From: Gymnopilus junonius
Lineage: Eukaryota; Basidiomycota; Agaricomycetes; Agaricales; Galerinaceae
Direction of reading: 5' to 3'
Assembly: GCA_015501075.1 (NCBI GenBank)
Contig: JADNYJ010000076.1
Span: 116,238-180,237 of the forward strand
DNA length: 64,000 bases
Shown here: piece by piece, positions 24,271-35,364 of the stretch
Layout of the letters: each line of letters starts with the position of its first letter
Numbering within the stretch: position 1 is the stretch's first letter
Made by a program: the position numbers and the translations under genes
The notes under the pieces: model-generated
What the model saw: the letters and a program-made list of their open reading frames with translations, nothing else
Databases searched by the model: none
Told to the model about the DNA's origin: nothing

Positions 24271-26958
24271 CTAACTTTCCTCCGCCAGCTCGCGCACCAA
24301 ATCAGTCAACCCCAACTCTTCCTCGATCTACAGCACAACATAAAATGTTAAATTAACAGCACACCACGACAAAAAGAAGTCAACACCCCACCTGAGCTCT
24401 GACGACCGCCTCATCCCTCCCAGCAGCCGACTTGAACAGCTTATCCACTTCTTCCAGTGAGATGTTCGCAGTCTCTGGTATGAAATACGTTGCCCAGAGG
24501 TAGGCTAGGACGCAGGCGGAGGCGAAGACTAAGAATGTAGTTCTACAAAGGAAGGGTCAGTCGATGAACAAACGTAGGTGTGGAAAGAGGAAAAAGGACG
24601 TACGCAGCTGAGAAATTTACCAAGACCGGTGTAAGGAGGCCGATGAAAACTGTTCAGGTAAGCGCTGTCAGTGACTGCAAGGGATAGGCGGAAGGAAGGA
24701 AGGAAGGAAGGAAGGAAAGTAGAAAGAAGGCCTACAATTGTTGATCCAGTTCGACGCCGTGCTCAGCGCTACGCCCTTGCTGCGCATTGAGAGCGGGAAG
24801 ACTTCACTAGGTAGAACCCAACCTATCGGACCAAACGAGATGCCATAGGCGAAGGTGAAGGTATAAATCCCCCTACAGGGTTGAATTCTCCGTTAGCACA
24901 AATTGCGAGAATGGAACATGAGCCCGATGAAAGAACGTACCCAACAGCAATCCACGCCGCCAAAGGATGCGCTGACCAATCAGATTGGAACAGAATCACC
25001 TATACGACTCGCGTCATCAACACACAACGTCTGCTGAACGAGACAGGACGGGAAGCACCCACCAAAACAGCAATGCCCAAATGCGACGCAGCCATCATCA
25101 GCCCGCCTCCTCTCAGGAGCACCCTCCGTCCCACTCTGTCGATGAAGACGATAGCGGGGAGAACGGCGAGGAACTGGACGATGCCTATGCCACCCGAAAC
25201 GAGGAGGGTGACCGTGTCCCCTGATAGCCCGATAGAGTGCACCAGGGTGGGGCCATAATATAAGAGGGCGTTGATTCCAGACCACTCTGCAGAAACAAAG
25301 TAAGGAACGTGTCAAAATAGGAAATTTGGTTGGAGGAAGAATAAGAACTTACGTTGGAAGACCATGATCAACACTCCGATCCATGTGCGACCCCTGAAGC
25401 GATGACTGAAAAGTTTCTTCCAAGTCCTCCACTCGGCCTCCAACCCGCCCTTCGCTGGATTTAAATACGTGGCATCTCCGCCCGCCTCCGCCTCCAACTG
25501 CAATTCATGTTCCAGGGTCCGCTGGATCAGAGTCGTCTCTACTTTCATCTCCAGCAATTCTAGTTGAACAAGCAGATCACCCTGGCCTTCATTTTCATCG
25601 TCATCACCATGATCACGAAGACGGAGCCGGGAAAGGCTGCGCCGCGCCTCGTCATACTGCCCGTGGAGCACGAGCAGGCGAGGTGAGGGCGGGAGGAATG
25701 CACAGCCGAGAGCGAGGATGATGCCTGGGATGAGCTGAATGCCAAGTGGAATTCGCCAGGATAGGGAACTTGGAACTGCGGAGGCGGGATTAGGAATGGT
25801 GGATCAGAATACATGGTAAGCTTACTGTCGCGGGTCATAAATCCCGTCCAGAAACCGAACACGACTCCAAGGACTATTGATAGTTGCTCAAGAGCCATAA
25901 GAGAGCCACGAACTTCCGGAGGGCTGATTTCCGCCATGTAGAGGGGAGACAGCATGCTATTATGACGATTAAAGAAAATTACACGAAAATGTAATAAAAG
26001 AACGCACCTTAAAGCACCCACTCCAAGGCCTCCGATGGCCCTTCCGACAAAAAGGTGGCTTAAGGATTGGGCAAAACATTGAAAGGAGGAGCCTATGCAG
26101 AATACGACTGGAAGTTAAAGATGAGGCAGGGTAACAGGAAAATATATAAAACGATAAAATGACATACTGCATGCGAGAACAATGGCTCGACCCCTTGAAT
26201 AGCGATCTGCATGTATACCACCTGACAGAGCTCCAATTAGAGCTCCAAGTTCAAGAACAGCAGCTTGACGAAGACGACCATTAGCACCGAAAGTAGTAAT
26301 AATATTAAGAGAAGGCCGACTTACTCATGCTGCCTTTCTGTAACGGAGTAATAGGCCATCGACGTATAAAGTCGTTCATGACTAGCACATTGGCTATCTG
26401 AGGCAAAGAGCGCGTCAGAAACAAGTTAAACCAGTAGAAATATTTAACGCACCACGCCCTGGTCATACCCGAACTCTAACCCGCCAATTGATGCAAAGAA
26501 AGCGCAGAGAAGTGCATACTTATTATGCTTCAACCCTGCCAGTCCCTTTGGTCCGTAGGCGTAAGAATAGCTATGACTTGTTGGGTCAACTGTGAAGGTT
26601 CCGCCATGGATGCTGATAGTCCGAGGGTCCCCACTGCTAACAACGTGTTCATGAGAAAGTAAAGGAGTATTCGCCTCCTGGACTGGGGGATATTGTCGTG
26701 GCTCGTCAGACGGCGACAGTACTATATATCCTGCATCTCCTGTGCTCTGGGTACAGACAGTCAGTAAGGTAGCCTCGATATATATATTGAGCTCACCATC
26801 CGTTCGTCGTGAGTTGCCGCGCGCAGTGCAGTCTTCAAAGTGGTCCCGCGTCGGGGTCGTCGTCGCTCAGCGTTGCTGTCCCCGTTGTTGCTGTCGGCGG
26901 CACAGTGCGACCGGTATCGGCAGAGGAACCCATGGGTTAGGGTTGATTTGATCTTCAT
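24271..26958 (-). CDS. MFS sugar transporter, 13 exons
   Basis: 650-residue major facilitator of the sugar porter family, predicted to move hexoses or similar solutes with protons across the plasma membrane. I could place all introns (50-86 nt) with exact frame: donors at 26796, 26452, 26324, 26167, 26007, 25825, 25352, 25062, 24940, 24735, 24603 and 24391. A long N-terminal cytoplasmic region (about 135 residues) precedes TM1, whose end reads GLEFGYDQGV. Then come IANVLVMNDFIRRWPIT, DRYSRGRA (loop 2-3 motif variant), SPLYMAEISPPEVRGSL, SWRIPLGIQLIPG, PPSPRLL, an insert-bearing central loop, QWSGINALLYYGPTL (the QxxGINxxxYY signature), DRVGRR, GPIGWVLPSEVFP and FIPETANISLEE (PETKG variant). 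The 650-residue length is above the family norm of about 500-560 because of the N-terminus and acidic central loop. Start ATG 26958 is the only in-frame ATG before the first donor apart from the last codon. Confidence 0.93.
24690..24716. repeat. GGAA microsatellite in an intron
   Basis: About seven GGAA units within the 86-nt tenth intron of the sugar transporter gene, which explains that intron's unusual length. Confidence 0.85.
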
Positions 26959-27301
26959 TCCAAAACTTCAAGTTACCGCTATCTCAACATGTATTTAATG
27001 CTTAGCAACTCTGGAATACTTCGGTTGTTATTTTCTGGGCCTCGTGGAGTCGTGCTTAGAGACGATTCCTCCAAGACGACTCAAGGCTTGCTCAAGTCCT
27101 GGCTTTGACATGCTTTTTCTGAAGAATTTGTGGCTTACTTTTACGTGGAATGGACTGGTACTAAGTATAGATCTCCTGCCAGTTACGATAATACCTCAAC
27201 CAACTTTCAGATTGCATTTGGCACATCTGCATGTTTATTTCATCGCTATGAGTATGTACATGATGGTCATTAAATTTGTACTTTTACAATATATATTTCA
27301 G
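26959..27301. other. Intergenic
   Basis: Short spacer between two minus-strand genes; it must hold the 5' region of the transporter and the 3' region of the NLR gene. No distinct element seen. Confidence 0.4.
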
Positions 27302-30300
27302 CTAATATATGTCAAGCGTTTCATATTGGAGTCGGAAATCCCTATACATCGCAGCAAGCCCATACTCTTCTTCGACTGTAGGAACCACGGAAGAGTCTTC
27401 CGCCTGCCTTGACAGGAATTTGCAGCGCATCAAACCATCCTCATGGACCGGCGCCGTACTACTGTAATATACCATGGCTTCTTCATAAGCCCCTTTCCCA
27501 TCTGCAACCTTTCCCATCTTTACCCAAGTTCGGCCCATGGTCTCTAACGTTTGACCGATGCATAACGGAGAGCCATAGGATTTGCAAGCTTCAAGAGCCT
27601 GAAAAAGGGTACGAAGAGCGTCTGGATAATTGCCTTGAAAAAACAAGAGCTGGCCTTTAAATTGCATGGAATCGCTTAGATAATAATACTGCCCAAGCTG
27701 TTTGAACTCTCGTACAGCGGTGGTAGCGGATTCGAAGGAAGCATCAATATTACCGTCCCAGTAATAAACAAGCATAAGCGCATAGGTGCACAGTGCTCTG
27801 TTCAATGGATCTAAGAGATTTTCCCTCGCCTGAGTAAGAATTGCGATGCCTTCTGTTCGTTCTCCACTCTGGCCCCTGATAAATCCAAGATGATAGAGGC
27901 AGAGAGCGGTACCTTGCGTATCTTCAAGCTTTTCGAAAACAGACTGGGCATTTCTAACCAGTTGTAATGCTTCCATGACTGAAAAACTGATTGACAGAGT
28001 ATAGGTTTCGACCATATCAAGCAAACAAAGAGCAGCCTCTTTTTCATTGGAGACGGAAAGGAATATTTCGCGCGCCAGGGTGAATTGTTCAACAGCGTCA
28101 TTATAGCGGTTGAATTTCAGGAAAATCTTTCCGTAACAAGTCAGAACATCTCCTAGCAGCGCTTGGTCCTCCATTTGACGCGCAAGGTTTACCACATGTT
28201 CAATGACTGCAAGGCGTACTCGCGTCGACAACTGATGTTTGGCCAGTACCAGATACGCTTTGATCACGTCGGGATGTGGAGCGTTTATATCAACAAGAAT
28301 GGCTTGAAGGTTCCCTTCCTCAGCAGAAAGTGCCTTAGCGTGTTCCAGGAAGGATGGATGTCCTGGAGATGAATTATTCTGCAATAGGAAATTACAGGCG
28401 GACTTGATCATTGCAGTGCGAACCGTTTCAGGACAACGGGACGGTGTGAGGATGTAGGATCGAATCACTGGGAGAACAAAGAAGTGGCTCTCTCGTCTTT
28501 GAACTAGGGAGGTCTCCGCAAGAATTTGCAAGGCATTCATCGGGTTATGGAAATCACGCATCCACCATTTGGTAAGGACGTCGTAAGTAGTCCCAACGGG
28601 CAGCATGGCAAGGCCTGCGAGAAGTTCGTATGCTTCTGGGCATTCCTTCATAGGCTGACTATCGACGGAAAGGCTGATGCAGACATCGAGACTACGTTTG
28701 GCACCAAGGCCGCTCTGCCCAAGCATTGAGGTGCCCAAGCGTTCATACTCTTCCAAGAGCTGGCCCGCTCCTAATCCAGTGATCTTTGCTTGGCGCGCCA
28801 TGAGGGTGATCGCAAGTGGCATATGTCCTAAGGCTTGCAATAGCGTCGGGATCTTGTTGTCATTGTGAGCTGTAGGACAGATGTCGACGTAAATTTGACG
28901 CGCGGCATCTCTGTCAACGGCTTCGATTTCAAATGATCTCCACTGCTTGCCATCGCAGGGAGGAATAGACGATCTCATTGTTATAAATAGCGTGATGTGC
29001 GGCATCTTGTCCAGTTCAAGGAGGATTCCTTCCGTCTCCGATCGAGAATCCGTAATGTTCCATGGAGTCTCGAAATTATCAAGCAAGAGAATGAGAGGCT
29101 CCGAGGATGACCTAATCTCGAAAAGAATATCTTGAAGGGTATTTCCAGAATTTCTAGTAGTTCCTAACGATAAATATAGGGTGTCGAGGAGTAAGGATGC
29201 CGATTTTGCTTTGACACATGGCACCCAGACCTGGTTACGCTCGGGGAAAGACTTGAGGGTTAGTGGATGTGCCATAACAGCGAGGGCCGTAGACGTTTTT
29301 CCCATTCCACCTGGCCCAAGGAGACAAACTCGAGCACGCTTTTGGTCTTTTTCTCTGGGTTCCGTGAGGATATGAGCCAGCTCATCCACGAGGGGATCGC
29401 GGCCATGGAAGATGTCGCTGTTTGCAGGCATCGTCGCCCGTGCTCTGTGCCCTGATGACAAGGAATCCGTTTCACGACGATCGTATAGGATGGCTAAGAC
29501 TTTGCTCATGTCTGTGCGAAGAAGGTCAAGCGTTTGCTGCTGCATCGAATAGAAATTAGTGATCTGTTTCTCAAGGCTATCCAGAAGATTGGCGTGACTA
29601 ATTTCGCGCGAGAGCTTATAAGCAAAAGTTACTCAAATTAGGTCTAGAGTACCAGCAATAAGAGCTTACATTAAAGCGTTCCACGGCATTGTCTAGGCGT
29701 CGAACGCATTTCTCCACTTTGTCCTTATTGATGCTTTGGAAAAATATAACCAAAAAGGCTTGCTGCGATGCGATTTCATCGAGTTTTTTTTGTATGTAAA
29801 TCAAATCTCTGCCGGAATAAATTAGCGTTGATTTCAAAAGAAAACAGTGAAAACGATCTGAACTGTTCAAGAGCCTCAATGTCCCTTTTTAGCTTTTGCT
29901 CGATTTCTTCCTTCTTTTTCCCCTTCAGCTCATCCACTAGAAGAGTCACGAGAGTCTTGATACGTCGCTTGAGTTCCTGGGCTCGTTCCAAAGTGGCATG
30001 ACTATCCTGAAATTATGAAATGCGGTGAAGATCTGCTTTACTTATCTCAAGCGTCGACTTACTTCACAAGCTGCGATGAGTTTCGTGGCGAGCTTCACCG
30101 CATGACCTAGACCTGGAAGTGGGATACTATCTGCTACTTCTTGCAGGACGTTCAAAAATTCCTTGGCCGCTTCCCCAGCATATTCCCCCGTGGTCGGCTT
30201 TGAGATGTCCTTATCATCTGGCGATGAATCAGCTCTTTTAGAAATTTGAGGCTTTAGAAAGAAATGAGAAGTCTGGTTACAGAACAGGATTCCCTGGTCT

Positions 30301-30375
30301 TACCTTCAAGCCAAAATCATCGTCAAAGTGTGATTTTGCGGCCTGAGGTCCACAAGGAAGGCAGAAACGAGGCAT
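27302..30375 (-). CDS. NLR-like STAND ATPase: helical N-domain, NTPase, TPR-like
   Basis: 951-residue protein in five exons (30304-30375, 30063-30251, 29864-30006, 29670-29808, 27302-29614) with 52-56-nt introns that join exactly in frame. Residues about 50-180 are helical (LPGLGHAVKLATKLI, KRRIKTLVTLLVDELK, RDLIYIQKKLDEIA-like), resembling the HeLo/MLKL-like four-helix cell-death domain common in basidiomycete NLRs. The NTPase follows: Walker A GPGGMGKTS at residues 281-289 and Walker B LILLLDNFE at about 355-363, then MPLAITLMA. Residues about 600-940 form helical repeats of TPR type (LGDVLTCYGKIFLKFNRYN, ALCLYHLGFIRG, DALRTLFQALEACKS). Fungal NLRs of this build act in self/non-self recognition and regulated cell death. 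The trigger is unknown and no separate effector gene is adjacent. All key P-loop residues are present, so it looks functional. Confidence 0.9.
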
Positions 30376-31011
30376 CGAGCAGAGTCCGTGTGAGAATCAG
30401 CTGTCATTCGGTCTTTAAACGTAGTTGTATTATTAACCCGTGGTAATCATCGAGTCCCGTGCTTTAACGCCTCAAGGCTGGGAGGTGTTAGTCAAGACGC
30501 AACGTGCGATCGAACACGACGGGTCAGCATGGAAGGCCTGACACCATATAATATGCTAAAAAGAGTGAGATAAAGGGAAAAAAAGTACATCAGCACGACC
30601 CCATAAAGGCGCTACTATGTTCCAATCTCCATCCGACTTCGGAAGCAGTTTGAACAGAAACTTTAGCACAATCTGGTTTGACGATGTCAAGAAGTTTTCG
30701 GGAGTGGATAAAGCGAGCTCAACTTTTGTTTATTGTATGATAGGAGACATGCCACGACTTTCCCGCATTTGTCAGAAAATTGGGGCGCAACCTACACGCT
30801 TAGGAATATCGTTAGACTTATCTAGGAATTGACAATTAGCCGACTAAGAAAGCTCCTCCGCGGAACAGATGGGCCCATTGGTTGAAAGTAGAACAACGTT
30901 CGCTTCTTGGCCTTGAACCTGTAAGCGTGCCAGTGGGGTGTGTTCGTCAGACGGCATGTTGTTTTCATCTAGAAAGTACGAAAGTATGAGACTAGCAATA
31001 CCTTTAATATG
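30376..31011. other. Intergenic
   Basis: Upstream region of the NLR-like gene. A 71-codon plus-strand frame (30617-30832) has no recognisable feature. Confidence 0.35.
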
Positions 31012-31020
31012 AGCTCACCC
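31012..31020. repeat. Target site duplication, left (AGCTCACCC)
   Basis: The 9-bp sequence AGCTCACCC directly precedes the left terminal inverted repeat and recurs exactly at 34146-34154 after the right one. Confidence 0.85.
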
Positions 31021-31168
31021 CAGACTCCTTCCCAGTCAGCGGCGGGCTTTTAAATATTACATAATCGCTCCCAAGTTGAACTTCGAACAGAGCTAACGCC
31101 CACCGCCGACTGGCACAACTCGTCTTTGACGTTGTTTGGCAGGGCCCTCGTCACGGGAACTTTTGCCT
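31021..31168 (+). repeat. Left terminal inverted repeat, 148 bp
   Basis: Pairs with 33998-34145 in inverted orientation with two mismatches (GGGCCCTCGTC versus GGGACCTCATC near the inner end). Confidence 0.92.
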
Positions 31169-31502
31169 TATAATTATCTAAAATTGACAACTGCAGAGCA
31201 GCCCATGTGTCCAGCGCATGTCAGTAGCAAGGTTCATAGATCTTGTAGGTTAATCCACAGCTGTTAATTCTATACAATGTCCTGCAAAACTGACATCGAA
31301 AATGTTCCTGAAGCTCTGGCTACTCATCAGAAGAAATACACCCCCCTCTCTTTTAGTACTTATACTTTCAGGCCCCTTGCAGGCTGCTTTCACTTCCAAC
31401 AATGAGTCTTATTTGTACCTTATACTTTTGAGTCGACGAAAACATGGTGAGCATCTTACCTTTCGTCACTTTCATGCTGGAGCGGTCTCAGAGCAAATGC
31501 AA

Positions 31503-31575
31503 AGTGCAGGATTCGAACCGACAAACATGTCAAAAGGGACGAGACTTACAACCTTTACCACTGACCCACATGACT
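31503..31575 (-). repeat. tRNA-like segment with Pol III A and B boxes
   Basis: On the minus strand, TGGGTCAGTGG (31558-31568) resembles a Pol III A box, and GGTTCGAATCC (31509-31519) is a perfect B box 38 bases downstream. The flanking sequences do not form a proper acceptor stem and the D arm is poor, so a functional tRNA is unlikely. It is best seen as a tRNA relic or tRNA-derived SINE head inside the TIR element. Confidence 0.5.
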
Positions 31576-31703
31576 TTATATCAGTGGTACAAATATAGAG
31601 TACACATGACTACACTACATCCTCGGGATCTACGTGAATCAGAGAGATAAAAAATGTTGCTCTCATACCGTCACCACCCGTTCTGCGGCGCCCTTCCAGG
31701 CCC

Positions 31704-33243
31704 ATGGTCAGCATCTCACATCATGCTGCCGAGCTCTCTGATGAAGTCATTGAGAGCTCTCAAGAATCCGAAAGAAAGGTAAGTTCCCTGTGATCACTGC
31801 GCGATGCAGGCTGACAACAATACAGTTAATGATTCCGACGACACCACTGCGCTCTGTCAAGTCCCGGTACACAGCAACCTGGGTCATCAGTGGCGCGCCG
31901 CCATCACCTTACAAACAGCTTGACCTGTCCGTGTCTGTGCACGGACTTCAACTTGGTGTCAAAAAAAATCATCTCGACGAGTCTTCTGATTCCGAGGTAC
32001 ATCTGATCTCAAAGCCTTTTTTACACATTGCTCATCCATGATTCATACAGACCGAGACAGACTGGGGCCCACTATCAGAACCCGGTGCTCGAGCGCAATG
32101 GTGGCTCAAGATTATCGAACGTAACACTGCTCACACTGCAGTGCCGACAGCAAGAACGAATCAGATTGAAGGAAGGGATGAGGGGGAGCGAACAGTCAAA
32201 GCAGAGGTACGTATAAGTGTGCATTCACTGCATATTACATTTCTTGACACTCTCCTTAGCTCGAGCCTTTGTCAATTAACAACCCTACAATGCCTGTCAA
32301 ACCTACACGCTACGTCAAGAGGCTATGCTGATACCCCGAATGGTCACAAGGTCATTGTCAAACTGGTATGCCTTTCTCACTTAGTTTCTTTTCAACTGAA
32401 GCAACCTGATTATCTAGGCTGATGATGCATTGACAAGCTGGCGAAACAAACTCGGGCACGCTCCCATCGACTACATGGAGAGTCTCGTGGCCTCGGAGTT
32501 TGCAGGTGCGGCAGAGGACGTCCAGGAATGGGTCGAGTGGGCTCTTAGTGGAGATTATTGGATGCGGCCCCTTTACTACAAGACGTATGTGGATGCGGGC
32601 CCGGAGAAGAACAAGAAGGGTTTAAAATTGGTAGGTCGCACATTTCATACTCTAATTCCCTGCTCACGTCGTTGCTAGAACATTTTTTGCCATCCACTCA
32701 TTGCATGTGGATTGGGTTATCATCTCAGCCGCACATCGTCCATCCCTGCCTCAATCAAATCCACGAAGAGGCCAACCGGCGCTCTTATCATGGCGATACA
32801 AGCTGTAAGCCATGCTTTCTGAGTCATTATTCATACCTTTTCTAACATGAACTCCACAGGCCTATAGGGCCGTTGCTCGCTGGAGCTCCAGATTGTACGT
32901 TCAGCCTCCGCGGCCATACAGCAATTTTTCTGGTGACAACTGGGGTGACAGCGAGAAGTGTATGCCAAACGTAGGAAGTCTCACTCTTCCTCCATACACC
33001 ATTCAAGGCAAGACACCCACAAAGGATATCGAACGCGTCGTCAATAAGCTGAGTGACAAACGGTGGGAGGATATACTCTCCGCTGCAGGTGAGATGGCTG
33101 TTGTGAGAGGGAAGAAGAAGGGATGGTCGTCGGAGGATGGAGCCGCTGATCTTGATGCTGATGCCAAGGCTGAGGAAGAGGAGACGGACTTCGAGATCGA
33201 GGATGATGCTGATAGTGCCATGGACACCACCGAGGGTAACTAA
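31704..33243 (+). CDS. Hypothetical gene carried by the TIR element
   Basis: Seven exons: 31704-31778, 31826-31996, 32051-32206, 32260-32365, 32418-32630, 32679-32804 and 32860-33243, all with GT-AG introns of 47-55 nt and phase 0 joints except one. About 410 residues. The conserved-looking part reads WRNKLGHAPIDYMESLVASE, EWVEWALSG, FCHPLIACGLGYHL, RPTGALIMAIQAAYRAV and ARWSSRLYVQPPRP; the C-terminus is acidic. I do not recognise a domain, and no transposase triad or zinc finger is visible. Exon four needs one extra-base correction: KPTRYVKRL changes to the ADTPNGHKVIVKL frame around 32333, otherwise a TGA appears. The fourth exon in its other frame is open, so this may be a true lesion or a wrong exon model. 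The gene lies wholly between the two TIRs and so moves with the element. Confidence 0.6.
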
Positions 33244-33423
33244 AGCATAGTAAGATGTCCTGTCCTCATTGTTACAGTCGAAACGCTTCTTTTTGCTCAA
33301 TTCTCACCACTTTCACGAAGCCGAAATAAATATATTTTTCATGTTCTTTCTCATCCCTTTTTACCTTTCACAATTGAAATTCCCTTTCAAAAGCAATCGG
33401 GACCGTCTTTTTGAAAGTGCCCT

Positions 33424-33858
33424 GTGGTTTCACACTTCCACACTTGTGAAAGTGTCAAAAGTGTTGAAAGGTACGGGTGTATTTCTTCTGATGCTAACCA
33501 TTTATCAATCCTACATTTCCTCACAAAAGTTCTTGAGCAGTCTCCTCAAGATCGAGAAGTGCTGCTGGGTGATGTAACTGATTTCTGTGCAAGTCTTCAC
33601 ATACTGGCTCCAGATAAAGTTATTGATTGGGCATTCAATGAGGTCAGGAAAAAAGTTTTAGCTGAAGTAGTGCTGATGCTGGAGGTGCAATACAATCTTC
33701 ATTTCAATATGGCAAATGTAACATCAGCATATCTTGAAGGCTCATTTATGCAGGTTGCTAGTGAGAACTTAGAAGATGCAATCAAATATGCCATGGTTGT
33801 GGAAAATAATTACACCCCTACTAGATGCAAATTCAGAGTGAAAGCAAATCAGACCTGA
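33424..33858 (+). other. Open frame of unknown origin inside the TIR element
   Basis: A 144-codon frame whose part from about 33530 looks protein-like: SPQDREVLLGDVTDFCASLH, DKVIDWAFNEVRKKVLAEV, VTSAYLEGSF. It lies after the stop of the main cargo gene and ends before the right TIR. It may be a captured gene fragment. I do not recognise the family. Confidence 0.4.
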
Positions 33859-33997
33859 CTTTGGGGATCAACAGGATACTAGTATCATTGATAAATTATC
33901 CTCAACTCAGGAAGACGACCTTGGAAAGATCGGAGGGAGGACATGATAGCAAGACGTGGTATAAAATAGGAAATAGCTATGACAGCGCGACGCGTCG

Positions 33998-34145
33998 AGG
34001 CAAAAGTTCCCGTGATGAGGTCCCTGCCAAACAACGTCAAAGACGAGTTGTGCCAGTCGGCGGTGGGCGTTAGCTCTGTTCGAAGTTCAACTTGGGAGCG
34101 ATTATGTAATATTTAAAAGCCCGCCGCTGACTGGGAAGGAGTCTG
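33998..34145 (-). repeat. Right terminal inverted repeat, 148 bp
   Basis: Inverted copy of 31021-31168; the outermost bases are GGAGTCTG, matching CAGACTCC on the left. Confidence 0.92.
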
Positions 34146-34154
34146 AGCTCACCC
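34146..34154. repeat. Target site duplication, right (AGCTCACCC)
   Basis: Exact direct copy of 31012-31020. Confidence 0.85.
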
Positions 34155-35364
34155 GTTCCTCGCTGTTACCTTTCGAGGTGTCAGTCGCTGGTTGTCATGA
34201 TCGTCGTTGTAACGAACCGTGGCAGTGCGAGTTCTGTCGGCATAACGGACCGTTCCATCGTAATTGGTCTAAACCTATTTTTAGTGCAGTCCGTGGTTGA
34301 TTTGTGCAGTTGGCTGCCTCAGGTTCGTCAAAGCTGCTTCTCCACTTCTGTGCCTCGGCGGTGATACGCCTGGCGAAGACGCCCGAGTTAATATATTGCC
34401 TGATTCTCCAATGGGCGGTAAATCCGGTCGATCAGCAGGGTCGTTTCTGACGTCCTGGTTCCTCAGCGAATCGTCGCCCTAGTACACTAACCATTTTGCA
34501 CTGTGCTCGTCGGCAAATGTTATAGCCCTCCGCCATTATGCTTAGAACAACGTGTCGGATACTATCTGAATTTCACAGAAATTATTAAACCTTCTAGCAA
34601 ATCAAGCAATCGCATAAAATCGTGTTACGCTATTACATCAAGTCTATTCACATAAGGCGTTTGTGGCGATGAATACCCACGAGTAAACGGGCCATGCCGA
34701 GGTACAAGGTTGACCTTTTTTAACAATTGGTCAGTCCAAGTTACGGGCGAACATATATTTCAAATAGCACCTACAATCGTAAACATTCTTATTCTTCGTC
34801 TTTTGAGGGGATCAAGCTTCTTCCCTCTCTAATAAGAAATCCAACTCATGTTCCATTTGCATACACATGGACGATGGGTGGCAAATGCTGAGCGAAACAC
34901 AAACAGATCGAAACAAAGCCGCCTTTCCGAGAAGAGCAAATTTGATTTTCAGACCACTTAGCATGGACCGCCTCACCGAATATCCGCTTCGCTTTCCCAT
35001 GGTGAAAACAAGGCTCATCTCATCTTTTATGATGGCGCCCAAAGGGAGGAAAAATGAACCGGCCTTCTGCGGATTGGTTGCACTCGGGTTCTTTCCGTCC
35101 CAGACTAGGAAAACAGTGCCTCACAACCGCCCCAGAAGAGTATGTGGACTCCAAAAGAAACATGAATCGGGCAATTACCTTATCGATTTGTTGATGGATT
35201 GGATCCCAGGGACTAATCCACCCGGCTTTATAAAGCTCAGGAATAAGGTTGCAGAACAAAACTTAACTTGGCACCTCCCATCTTTGTTCCCCGCCTCCAG
35301 CCTAATTCGTCCTCAGTCCCCTCGTGAGACCTCTTCAGTTTATCCACCACTCTCACCATTTACC
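34155..35364. other. Intergenic upstream of the zinc-finger gene
   Basis: A long plus-strand open frame (34867-35421) runs into the zinc-finger gene's first exon but shows no domain and probably is not translated. Nothing else is supported. Confidence 0.35.

Larger units (their letters stand above)
31021..34145 (+). mobile_element. Mutator-like TIR transposon carrying a host-type gene
   Basis: A complete 3125-bp element. Terminal inverted repeats of 148 bp (31021-31168 and 33998-34145) differ at only two positions, both ends begin CAGACTCCTTCCC, and a 9-bp direct duplication (AGCTCACCC) flanks the element. Long TIRs with a 9-bp TSD are the hallmarks of Mutator-like elements (MULEs). Inside lie a seven-exon gene on the plus strand, a tRNA-like segment and an extra open frame, but no recognisable DDE transposase, so the element is probably non-autonomous and Pack-MULE-like. 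Near-identical TIRs imply fairly recent movement. Superfamily is inferred from structure alone; no transposase confirms it. Confidence 0.85.

Noticed and set aside
26742..27412. Plus-strand frames over the 5' ends of the transporter and NLR genes
   Set aside because: They are antisense to well-supported exons or in spacer and show no independent evidence.
30617..30832. Possible effector gene paired with the NLR-like gene
   Set aside because: 71 codons with no signal, domain or splice support; pairing would be speculation.
31503..31575. Functional tRNA gene
   Set aside because: A and B boxes exist, but no seven-base acceptor stem or proper D arm can be formed, so only a tRNA-like relic is reported.
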